From Chaetorhynchus papuensis (Eukaryota; Chordata; Aves; Passeriformes; Rhipiduridae), in contig VWYX01000627.1 in NCBI GenBank assembly GCA_013396525.1, positions 306,451 to 370,450 of the forward strand: 64,000 bases of DNA, given 5' to 3'. Every line of letters begins with the position of its first letter. Within the stretch, counting starts at the first letter, position 1. The translations under genes and the position numbers were made by a program. Of this stretch, positions 36,744 through 48,700 are shown piece after piece. The notes beneath the pieces are model-generated. The model was not told where the DNA came from and ran no database searches. It worked only from the letters and a program-made list of their open reading frames with translations.

Positions 36744-39700
36744 CTGCAGTGAGGAGAGAGCAAGGACAGGTCAGCCTTGGCTTCTGCAGAGCCTGGGACA
36801 CCCCCGTAGGCTGCATCCCCTCCCCATTGTGGCAGTGCTGACCTCTGACTTCAGGCCAACAGCTCCTGTTCAGCTCCCTGTCCTGGTGGTGGGAAGTGGA
36901 ACATCCCAGAGACTGTTCCACATCCCACTTCCCAAAGCACCAGGGGAATAAAAGCCCACCAGCCCAAAGAGATGCTCTGGTTTTGAGGAGTTAGCCTGCT
37001 CTGGCTGGAATTTAGTCCCTGCTAATCATACTGTGGCCAGGACGATTTATGGTTCACCAGAGAAGCTCTGCTGGCCAGAGTTTTGGGTGGTTCCTTAGGT
37101 AGTGATTCACAGTGAAAGCATCTCCCCTTCGCTCAGTCCCCTCCCCTAAAACATTCACTGGAAATGTTCGCTCCCATTGCTGGGAAGACATGGTTTACAG
37201 AAAGCAGGATCATCAGGGGTGCTGAGAAAGGCCCTGTGGGAATGGGAGGTTGAGTTTTCTCCTGGCATTTTGGGTAGAAGAACTCATGTAGAGCCCAGCT
37301 ATGGATCATGACTCTGGCTGTGGGTGTTGGCCTTTGCCAGATCTGCTGGGCAAGACATTGATCAAACATGGATTACAGGGAGTAGAGGCAATCTACCCTC
37401 TGTCCCTCCCATCAGCTTGCTTGGATTCAGCTGCAGACATTGACAAAATCCTTGGGCTGATTGGAAATCTGGGATGTGTCATTTCTTCTGAAATTGATAA
37501 TTGCTGAAATGCAAGCTTTCTGACAATAATAATAATAATAAAAAAATCCCTTCTGGGAGGAGTCTCAAACGAAAACATTCACCTACAGAACAAGCAAAAT
37601 GCAAATTCTGGCTTTGTTCTCAGCTGTGACACCTTGTCCCCCCCTGTCCCTCTGAGGACAGAGGTTGGGTGGCAGAGCCAAACTACTCCACCAGATGAAA
37701 AGAGTTTTTAAAAATTACTACTTAAATTCTTTTCTTTTCTGCCATAAACCCCCCATAATTACGTCAACTAGGCTAAAACCTTCACAAGGTGTCCCTGTCC
37801 ACAGCAGGGAGCTGGAACTAGATGATATTTAAAGTCCCTTCCAACCCAGCCCTTTCTATGACTCTATGAATTTCCTCACATGAAGCTCCTACTTTTGGTG
37901 ACACCTGTGTGTCCTGCCAGTGTCCCCTTGAGTGTGAGCCAGACTCAGTAGACTTAAGTACACTTAGCCAGTTCCAGGTTAAGTTAGGAAGGCATCAAAC
38001 CACCTCTTTCTTAGTGGGATCCACTCCTTCTGGAAGTTCATCCACCGTCCTGTGCATCAGCACCTCTCGGGAGTAAATCCCTTCCCCGTTGGGCACCATG
38101 GCAGGGCTGCTGTGGCTGTTGCTGTTGTAGCTGCTGCTGTTGCTGTAGCTGTTGCTGTCACTGTGGCTGAAGTGAGATTTGTACTCCGAGGAGGCACTTG
38201 CTGTACCTGAACCAGCCAGGCTGGAAGTGCTGAGGGTCCTCTTGTTCAGGCTCAGGTTGTTCAGGTCCTGCCAAATGGAGGAAAACACGTCAGGATGAGA
38301 TGTTCTGGCAGAGCAAGTTGGGGATGATGCCAGGATCTTTCTGCTGGGGTTGTGGGGGACTATTTCTGGCACAGACTATCTGTAGCTCTGAAGCAGCAAG
38401 GGGAGAGTCCCAACTAAAGCGTTAGTGCAGTGCCTCCGTAAATGCTACACCTTGGTGTTAGGGCTGCTAAAAGCACACACTAATGAGAGCTCTTACAAAG
38501 AATTGAGGATACTTACAGCAGTCTCATTCTTCTCAAGATAACATCAGGGGAAGGCACATGTGGGATGACAGAAGGTGAGGTTAGATGTCTACCATGTCTA
38601 CCATGTCTAAATTACCTGCACACCCTTCCCTGATGAGCCATCTCTCCTCATCCAAACCTGCCACTTCCTTCCAGCCTTCCTCCTGACCCTGCCCAGGGCA
38701 GAGCTGACCTGTGTGACAATGGCATTTGGGGCTGTTGGGACCTCGTTTCCTTTGTGCTTTGGAGGATCCCACACTGGGTTATGTCCTTCTTGATCAGGGG
38801 ACCCTTGCTTGAGGTCTCAGGGGCTCCACCACTGCAAACTACTCACAGAACACTTAACTGCACCCTCTTTGAGCTGCACACACCTTGATTTGTTTTGCAT
38901 TAAGGCAGCTGGGCAATGTCCTGCTCACAGATACCTCTGGGCAGGACTGGAAAAGGCCCAGGAGTTCTGGGTGTATATATGGATTATGCTTCCCGCAGAG
39001 GAGCACAGATCTGATCCTGGCAGCCTGAGGTTCCCATCCCTGCCCTGATCCTGGTGTCCCCTCCTTTTTGCAAACAGGCTGGGGGATGTGGGGGTGTTGG
39101 AACCCAGGCGTTTCCTACTTGCACGGCCAAGGCACCACTCACCACTTTGATCTCAGATATGGCCGACACGTCTCCCAAGCTGTTTTTCATTTCCTCGTAG
39201 GACTTGCCATCCTAAAGGGAAAGAGAGAGTTGTGAGAGCCATGAGCTGCCTTTAGCCCACACTCCTAGTCTCTAACAGGCTCAAGAGATCATGAATTTTA
39301 AAGCCCAGTGATGGCCACTGAGGTGGCAGCTCCCGCAAACCTCAACCCCTGGAATCAGGAGACTGCCAGAATCTGAGCTTTCACTTGAAAACAAAGGAAA
39401 AAAAAATGGACTTCAGCCTTTTTAGTTGTACAATAACAGGTGAAACCAGGAATTTAAAGACTTTAGAGCAGATGGCAAATGAAGAGAAATAATATTTACT
39501 GCTGGATTTAAATCTTTTACATTTCAGATGAATGCCTGAAATAATATTCCTCTTTTCCCCTTTCCTGATTAATTTAGCTAAAACAACAGATTTTTTCAAA
39601 GCCTCAAGTCCTGACTTCTTGTAATTAGGTGCCATGTATTACCAGATACCTCTTATTTCCTATTAAAAAAAAATTGAATATGCTAGATAAATTGGGAAAG

Positions 39701-42700
39701 CTCATGACTGTGTTTTCCCGAGCAGCCAGGAGATGTCAGTTCTTAACAGAATCATTCAACAAAGTTTCCCAACAAGCACAAGCAACATAAACACATGGAC
39801 TGCAGAGAAAACAGATTTAGACCCAAAACTGAGCAAGGAACACACACCAGATGTTTCTGGGATGTCAACAGTTTGGATGGCTTGCCTGTAGTTGCTGAAG
39901 CTGCCTACAGGGGATATTTTTAGAGGCACATATTTTATGAACTGTATCCTTGTTTTTCTGCAGTTTCTCGGAAAAAAATAAAACAAACCCACAAGTTTTG
40001 ACCTTTGTTCTAAGCATCAGCTTATTTTTAAGGGTCATTGCAAGTTGCTGTCTTATCTCTCCAGATCCAGCTGTCAAGACAGGCTCTCCACTACCACATG
40101 TACTGGGAAGAAAGACAATGCAAACCCAGATACAGGAAATAAAATATCTCTGCAAGAGTTTTCCTGCAGCGTGAAGTCCTGGGGAAAGAGGGGAGAAAGG
40201 AATTTTTCTTTCCCAGTCATCTCTTGGGGCAGGTTTCCATTTCCATGCTGGTATTTGTAACTCTGCTTTTGAAGGCTGGTGTGCAGGGACCAAGGGTGAC
40301 CTCGCTCTGGAGCTCCTGGGCTCTGATGGGCTTTCCACAAACCTGAACACGAGACCTGTCTGCTCACATCTTTCCTTTCCCCACAGTTTGCCCTTAAAGT
40401 TGGGTAATAAATTTGCCTCTGTGGCTGCATTTTCAACAATGAACTTTTGTTTGTTTGGGGTTTGGTTTGGTTTGGTTTGGGCTTTTTTTTCCCTTATGAT
40501 GTGGGGTGCGTCTGTCTTCCCTCTGAACTTGGTTTTACTACTCATAGTCCCCACCTCTTTTTGGCTGAAATCGCAAGCCTGACTTGGAACCCAATATCTA
40601 TAAAAATGTGAATATTTTTAGTTCAGGCACATTTATTTACATTTGCAAAAGCCTCATTTTGACCAAACAGATATATTTTGTTGGTGAAGGAGCAGAAGCT
40701 GCTCAGACAGCACCAGGAACTCATGTCCCTGCACACGACAGGAGGTTGGAACGGGATGATCTTTAAGGTGCCTTCCAACCCAAGCCATTCCACGGTTCTG
40801 TGAAGCTCAGGACATGTCCTAGTGAGGTTTCATTCCATGCATCACGTGTTCACTGACAACAACACCCTCTAGGCACCGCTGAGAACACGAGCACGCCACA
40901 GGGCTTCTCCAGCAACTTACGCTCCATTTGTAGGGGTCCCAAGCGTTGAACCATCCTGTGAAGTTGAGGGGTTCATAGCCCTGCTTCACCAGGATGATGG
41001 GAGTCGCCAAGTCCCTCCCGGCCGGATGGGTCTTGAGATACTCCTTGGCCGAGGCAATCGCCTCGTTCCTCTCCTGTGCGTTGGAGGCTTTGCCAACCCA
41101 AAGGAAAATCTGCAAGGCGAGAAGGTGTTGGAGGTCACTGAGCCTTTAGAACCTGTGCAGAAGTGGCTGTTTGTTCTCCCCTGCCAAGGGGAGCAGAGAT
41201 AAGGTTGGAAATGTGTTTTCCCTATATTTCCGCATGATTCTGAGCCCTGATTTGCCCCTAGCCAAGGAAGATTTTGCTTTTGAGACAGGCAGGGAGCATA
41301 AATATCTCAGGTGTATCTTGCACATTTCAAGGTAGATGGAAACAGTCGTGGGCTGAGATCCAAGTCAATAAACACCAACTAAAGCCACAGCCTGTTTGAA
41401 AATATGTCTGGGGAGAAGGAGAGGAGGGTTTTGCTGACCTCTTCCCACGTGTCCAGCAGCATAACATCATCTTCATCCAGGTCCTCCTGGCAGAACCCGA
41501 CCACCTCCGTCATGATGAACCGACCTGTCTGGTTGGAGCACTCAAAAAGGCGAGGCTGGTAGTGTGTGACCTGCTCCTGGAACCTGCCTCATGCATGCCA
41601 GGGGAGGATAAAACAAGAAAGGTGGAAATCTTTCCCTCCTGGCTTACTGCAGGGCTCTGAAGCTACATGTCGTGGCCTTGAAGGAAGAGGTGGAACATGG
41701 CATAAAAGCCTGGAAGTCAGCTATATCAGGTTTCAGGGGATTCTCAGACCATTTTAAGGATTTTTAAAGGTAATTTTTTCTCCACCCAAAGAGGGCAAAA
41801 GCAGAACTCTTCTCTCATTGTGGCAATGAGGCTGATGTCAGGTGAAAGCCACACCAGATCACTTTTTTGCAGAGGAAACCATCACCTGCCCATAGGGCTG
41901 GAGAAATCCATGTTGTTAAAAAGCAGGTTTAGTCTCATGGTTCTCCTGGGGCTGCTGATGATAATGGCTGGAAATGGAGCATGTGGTTCCTGCAGCCCTT
42001 AGGATGAGAATTGGGATGAGTTTACTGGGGGAAAAGGAGGAGGTAGCACACCCTTGCCTGCAGGCTTTGGACCTGTAGCTCCTAATTCAGGAGAACTCCT
42101 GGCCCAAGAGCCAGGAAAGAAACATCTTGGTGTGGTTTCTGACCAAGGTTTTGGTGATATTCTGGCCTCGTGCTCCCTTTACAGAGGACACAGCATCAAA
42201 GTATTCACTTTCCTGGAAAGTTTTGATGCCTTGCTTAATGTCCCCTGGCCAGGCCCAGAGGAACGAGCAGGTCACTGTTACCTCTTTTCACTGGCATAAG
42301 GTGCTTTGCCTCCCAGAGCTTCCCAGAACTCTGCTGGCTCCTGTCCTTCCAGAATGGTGTGCTTGTCACGTCTGGAAACGATGTCAGCCACCATTTTTGC
42401 CATCTCCCGCTCATCTCCGCTGCATCCCTGTGTTCAGGAGAAAAGATTGAGGTGGAGTCAGGGACAGACTGGCAGAACTTATGCGTGGGGAAAAGCTGGT
42501 TTAGTCCTCTGGAGAGTTTAGACCTGCTTGAGTACTCTTGAGCTGATCACTCAGAATCCATTTCTAGTCCTTGAAGGAAAATTTAATGTAGCCAATGGCA
42601 CCTAGAGCAAAACTCACAGAATGACAGAATGATTTGGGTTAGGAGGGACTTTAAAGATCATCAGGAACACCTTCCACTCAAACAGGAGGCCCCAAGCCGT

Positions 42701-45700
42701 ATCCAACCTGGCTTTGAACACTTCCAGGGATGGGGCAACCACAACTTCTCTGCTTTGGTTTGATCTACCATCTCACCCTGACACACATGACTGAAACAAG
42801 AGAAATTAATTTGCTCTCATCCTGGCTGATTTCTTACAGCTGGAGAATGTGGGGTGATTTATTCGCCTGACAGCTGCAGGAACAACTACAATGTGGTGAG
42901 GCCAACCCCAACATGGGTTACTTTTAAAAGAATTTAAGAGAGGGCTTTTGCTGCTGACCCTCCACAGACAGAACGCTTTCCTGGGTGCACTTTGGTCAAC
43001 TGAGCAATGAGGTTGGAAAAGACCTCTATGATCATGAAATCCAGCTGCCAACCCAGCAGCACCAAACCATGTTATCAAGTGCCACATCCACACGTGTTGA
43101 AGACTTCCAGGGATGGTGACTTCACCATTTCCCTGGGTATTCTGTTCGAATGCTAGACATCCGTCTCTGTGCAGAAATATTTCCTAATATCTAATATTAA
43201 CCACCCCTGGTTCAACCTGAGGCCGTTTCTCCACTGAATTAATGGGCCACCTGCCCAAGGATTCACCTCCATGTCCGAGGGGAGGCAGGAGACTCAAGCC
43301 CCACCTCAGCAATTTCAGATTCCTTTGGCTGCCTCCCCATGTCTCATTGCAGACTCACCTTCCCACACCACAGGTAGCAGACTTGGCTGGTGGTCAGCAG
43401 GAAGACGTCATTGGAGTTGAGGGAGGAGGCTCGGGCTGGCACCTCTGTGGCCTTTGTGTTCACCTCATCGGTGCCCCTCACCTGGAAGAGGCGGATCGCT
43501 GGCTCGGGCGTGCTTTTCTGAGCCCGGCTGGTGCCGCCCTGCAAGGAGAGAGAGGGAAGGGTGGTACTGAGAGGTGAGGAGGACACACAGATTCAGGGTG
43601 TGATTGATTTGAAGAAGGCTTTGGGCTCGCAGCCCTCCTCACTGCTGCAATGATGGACCATGCTTCTGCACTGAGCAGGCGAGGAAATCCAAACACCTTC
43701 TGATTCCAGGTCAGAATGGAACCCACATGGCACAACTCCCACATTTCTCCCTGATTACTGAGCTTTGACCAGCTCACATCAAGATCCTCAGGATCAATGT
43801 GACCAGATTTTGGAGTCTGTAGAGGATTTGCCATGCAAACTGGGCAAGGCAGCTGGACCCTGATTTCCAGCTGTGCTCATCTTAGCTGAACATCTGCTGT
43901 GGAAACCATACAGTGGGACCAACACTGAGAGCTGAGGGCAATCCCCCTCTCCCACAGTCATTTGGAATTTCTCCACCACAGATGTCAGCAGCCAAGGCAG
44001 CAAGTGAAGTGAGTTGGTAGTTATGTGATGTAATTCAGGCAAGGACAATTCAAATCAGGTCTGTAGGATGTTCTGGAGGACCCTTTCTGGACAGCAGCAT
44101 CTATGATTCACAGGATTACGTCTTTATTCTAACCGCAAAATACTTTGGGATGGAGTTGGAATGAGCATCACACATCACTGCTGGAGCTCAGGGGTGGACA
44201 ATTGAGTTGGGTCAGTTCAGGACTGTGTTTACACCAGCAGTGTTCAGACTGCTTGGGAAGTACTAGACACGTCCCCTCTGCCAGCCTGTGCAGAGCTGGG
44301 AGGCTCCCTTCCTGGATATCAGCCCATTTTTACTGGATTATTGCAGCTGCCGAGCCACCACTGGTGCTCCCACCTCCCAAAGCCACGTTACCTCGTAGAT
44401 GACCAGCTTGCCCTTAAAGATGGCCAGGAAGTGCCTGGGCTCCTTGCCCATTGTCACTCGCACCTGCACGGCCTCATCCCCGTATTTCTTGTCCAGCTCG
44501 ATGGCATTGAGGGCACAGGCAGTGATTTCATCCACGGAGGCGTGGCGGCCCTGGGGGACAGAGAGGGGAAACACGCAGTGGGATGAGAGCGAGGGCACAA
44601 ACCTCTTCACAATCCAACATCTTGCCGATCCCAAAGTGTGTAGTATCGTGAGATCAGAGTTAAAACTTCCCAATCTTTAAATTTCACTGGCATTCTGGTT
44701 TTGTAGACTTTAGAGTCCCATTTTTGAAGCCTCTCTCTGCATGAAAATATACTTGAAAAAAGAAAGCAGAGATGTTCACATACCCACAAAACTCCAGGAA
44801 GTGAGGCTTTAAGGGCCAGTCTGACTCCAAAGTTTGACCTCAGCACTGTAAGCCCCATCACCCTTCACTCTTTCTGTCTGACTTTTTTAGTGCTCAGTCT
44901 GATGCCAGTTTGGGATCAGTGTCCATGCTGCCTACAAAGGACAGCTTAGGCTGTCTCAAGCAAAGGGTATCCAAGTTCTTCTGGGTGCTTGGGTTGGGAT
45001 TTTTGTGTGCAATTGCTTCTGTCAGCTTTAGGCTTGTACAGCAGGCACAGCACAGTGCCCTCTGCTCTGCTTTGACTCACCTGCCACATATAGAGGACGT
45101 AGTGGGGTCTGCCTGACCTCAGGTAGGTGTACAGGACCAGGTAGCAGTCACCCCCATAGAACTGCCCATATGTCTTGGGATTCACCGGCTGCATTTGCAA
45201 GTCCTCAATCCTCCACACCTAGGGAAAGAAACATCTCGGTGAGCAGCAGTGGAGTCAAGGTGGGGACAGAGCACAGGCCTTTTGCTAAGACACCACTGAA
45301 ACTTCAGGTGTTCCCTCATGTCCTGTCACTGGTCACCAGAGGGAAGAGATCAGTGCCTGCCCCTCGTGAGGAAGCTGTAAACTGCCACGAGGTCCATCCT
45401 CGGTCTCCCTCAAGCTGAACAAACCAAGTGATCCTTGGAAACAGGCTGATTGTTTCACCCCCTGTCAGCCAAAGGAGCTTTCTCACCTCGATCTCCCCAG
45501 AGGCATCGTCCACCATCCTCTGCTCAGCCGCGAGCTCTGGTCTGGCGTGGAGCTGGGTGGTGTCAAACTTCACCTGCTCCACCTTGGCTGCATGTGCCAG
45601 CAGAATAAAAACCAAAAACACGGTGAATGCACCACAACACACAAACCCTTCCCATCATCCTCACACTCAACCATTGTACAGCAAGAAAAACCTGGTCCAG

Positions 45701-48700
45701 GTTTGCAAGAAGCCACTCCTGCCCCCAGTAAACCAGTGTTGATTTTGGGATATGCAAGAGCTCACACACTTCAGTGTTGACCTGTTACAGGCTGGAATTG
45801 GCCATACAGCATGTTCCAGTGATGGCTGGCTGGTAAAAATATTTGTAGTCTCCTGACTGAAAATTCTTAATTGTTCTCCAAATCTATAAATATTTCCCTC
45901 CTTTTAGAATGTTGGTTTCAGAAATAAAATGCCTACATTTCTCCAGCTCATGGCAAAGAGAGAGAGTATTGATGGACAGCACGGAGAGAAACAGAGATGG
46001 AGAGAAAAGAGAGAACTTGCAAGGGAAAGAGATTTGTGGCTCTCAAGCTGTTATTGATGGAGACATTCAGCATCTCTGTCACCTCCCCATCATTCATCAA
46101 CAAGTTCTCTCTCTTTGGAATTATTTAGTCTTTGGGGTTGATGCACTGTAATATTCCCTTCAGCAGCATGATAAATACACCGTTTACACCTGGTGTAAAT
46201 ACGGCATCATTCCACTGATGTCAGGAGGGGATCGGATGGATGCCAGTGTACATGGAATTAGAAATCCTTATCAGGCTCAGCATTAGCCCTTTATAAAGGA
46301 AATTTGGGAGTTCTGCAAGTGGGAATCTTGCATACAGTTATTCAGAGGGGAGTGACTCTGCCAACATTCACATTTCAAGTAAGTGGCAATTTAGTTCATA
46401 TAAGAAAATTCAGCAGAGCTGAGTGTAATTCAGTTCATGAATCTTTTCCATCTACTGAAGAAGATGGAAAATACAAGGCACTAGGAGAATGTGCATTAGA
46501 TTTCAAGATCCTGAAGGCAGGACACAGCTGATGTGAATGATGTTCCCCCAGCCATTGCTCAGCACAGGTAGGAAAGACAAACCCAGGACCAAGGTGCTCA
46601 CCAATTTTGCCAGTAGTGTAGACCTTGCCCAGCCCTTGTGTTTCGTTCTTTTCCGTCCACCTCTGGAAGAGCTGTTTGAACATGGCTGACTCTGCTCCAT
46701 CATTGATCACCTCAACGTTGGTGGATGAAGGATAGCCTTTGGCTTGGATAAAACCCTGGTGGGGTTCAGAAAGGTCATTATTAGTGGGGGCACTGAGCTT
46801 TTTACAGACACGAGAAGAGGGGTGTCGACCTGAACCGGCCCTAAGAGCGAACGTCCCTCACCGAATACAGGGCAGGATTCACCCCAAGACTTGCATTCAG
46901 ACTAATCAGAGGTGACAGCAGACTCTTGTTGTAGTATCCATGTTTAGTTCGGTCTTTAGGGGACTGAACCCGAACCCTACCCCTTTTCTCCTAACTTTTT
47001 GTCCCTCTCTAAGCCAGGAAGACTGTCCTGCCTGTAGCCTGGTAGAGAGCATGGGAGTGAAGGTGTGCAGGCAGCTCAGCACCCCAGAGCATGAAGTGTG
47101 TTCTGAAGGGACTAAACTCTCACAAACCCTTTTTCTTCTTTTTTTCTCCCCCTAAACCCACATTATTTCTTTGCAATAGTGCTGCTATTGAGTTAAAGCA
47201 CTACTTCAACAGAGGTGCTTGATACACTATGAGTGGGAAGAAAATGTTCTGTGTTCTGCCACAATGCCAAAATCCTTGCTCAGTTTTGGGAACTGCTCTT
47301 GTGTTTATCTCAGCAGGCTCCAGGATGACCCAAGGTGCAGTGCTGGCAGCCGTGGTTCGGGGAAGGAGCCTCACTGTGGCTTTCTGAGCATCCAACTTCA
47401 GCTGTAAAAGCTGCAGCCACGCACTGCCCCCAGGGAAAAGCAGAGCAGATGGTCCTCCCATCCCTCCCACCTGCCACACTGAAAGAAAGACATATCTTTT
47501 GTTCTACATGTGCAGCTCAGGGCCAGAATTTGCAGAGCTGATTGCCTACTAAAATGAGCCCGAGTCAAGCTCTTGAAAGGAGCACAGAGGACAGTGAGAT
47601 AAGTTTTAAGGCAAAGTTTTTCAACTTTTTTGAAGCTGGGTGTCTCCAGGTAGGACCTCACTGAAGGTGAAACCACTGAAATTCATTTTCTCCTAGTTAG
47701 ATCTCAAGGAAGACAAGGCCATTTATGGTCCTTCCATAAGTAAATGGCTAATTAGAAGTTATGTTCCCCCATAGCATTCACTTCAACATGCCAGCTTGTA
47801 AAAAAATACCAAATGCCTTACTTGCTCAGGCTCCCTTGAGGCTAGTTTTCTCTGAGAGGAAGAGTTGAGGAATGCTCTGACAGAAAATAACACATGGATG
47901 TCAGAGCCCCTTTCATATCTGTTGATGCACTTTTGACCATGAATTTGTCTAATCCCATCTTGACCCTGCTGATCCTCTCTGACCCCACCATCCCTTGAAC
48001 CAACAGATTCCAGAAGTTCATTATTTACCATGTAGAAAAGTATTTCCTTTTATACTTTATTTTCTTTAACCATTTTTTCCTTAGTTTTAGTGGCAGCTCT
48101 TAGTCCTAGCACAATTTGATGACTAACAATGTTGTGTTTATGTCATCATGCCTCCCCTAGACATTTAACTTCTCTCTCTGTTATTACACAGGCCAGCTCC
48201 CCAAGACCTACACTTAATTGTAATTAGTGGTCAGATCTAGATCAGCACATATCAGCCACCCACGACATTGTTTGCACTATATTACAACTCACCACAGCTC
48301 GAGTGAATGCTGCTTTTTTCTCTTCTGGGCTGGAGGCTTTTCCTCTCCAGACATAAATTTTGAAGCCACCTTGGTCCAAAATGTAGCAGTCCTGAGGTCA
48401 AACCGAAAAAACAGGAAACAGAAAAAAACCAGGTGTGCAAAGCTCTGTGCAGGAAAAGCTCATCATTTGCAGCCTGATCAGGTTGGATCCTTCTTGAAGA
48501 TTTAGGTTAGATGTATATCCAGATCATTTCTCTGCCTTGCAGAGCTCTAACCCTGGTGCAACCATTATCAGAAGTAACAGAGGATGAATTTATCATGGTT
48601 CATAAATAGAGTACAGCTACCACCAACCCCACAGGGCAGGGGTTCACAGGTGTGGGCACACCTGGCCCAGGCTGCTGATTTATAATTGTAATTAGTTAAA

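Noticed and set aside
39865..40554. 229-codon open frame on - within VILL intron 16
   Set aside because: It runs over simple repeat and has no counterpart in villin-family proteins; the flanking VILL exons join in frame without it.
41540..41590. Alternative acceptors for VILL exon 15 (after TTCCAG or GAGCAG)
   Set aside because: They would shorten the exon and lose conserved residues or frame; only the ATGAGGCAG cut rebuilds KRFQEQ in phase.
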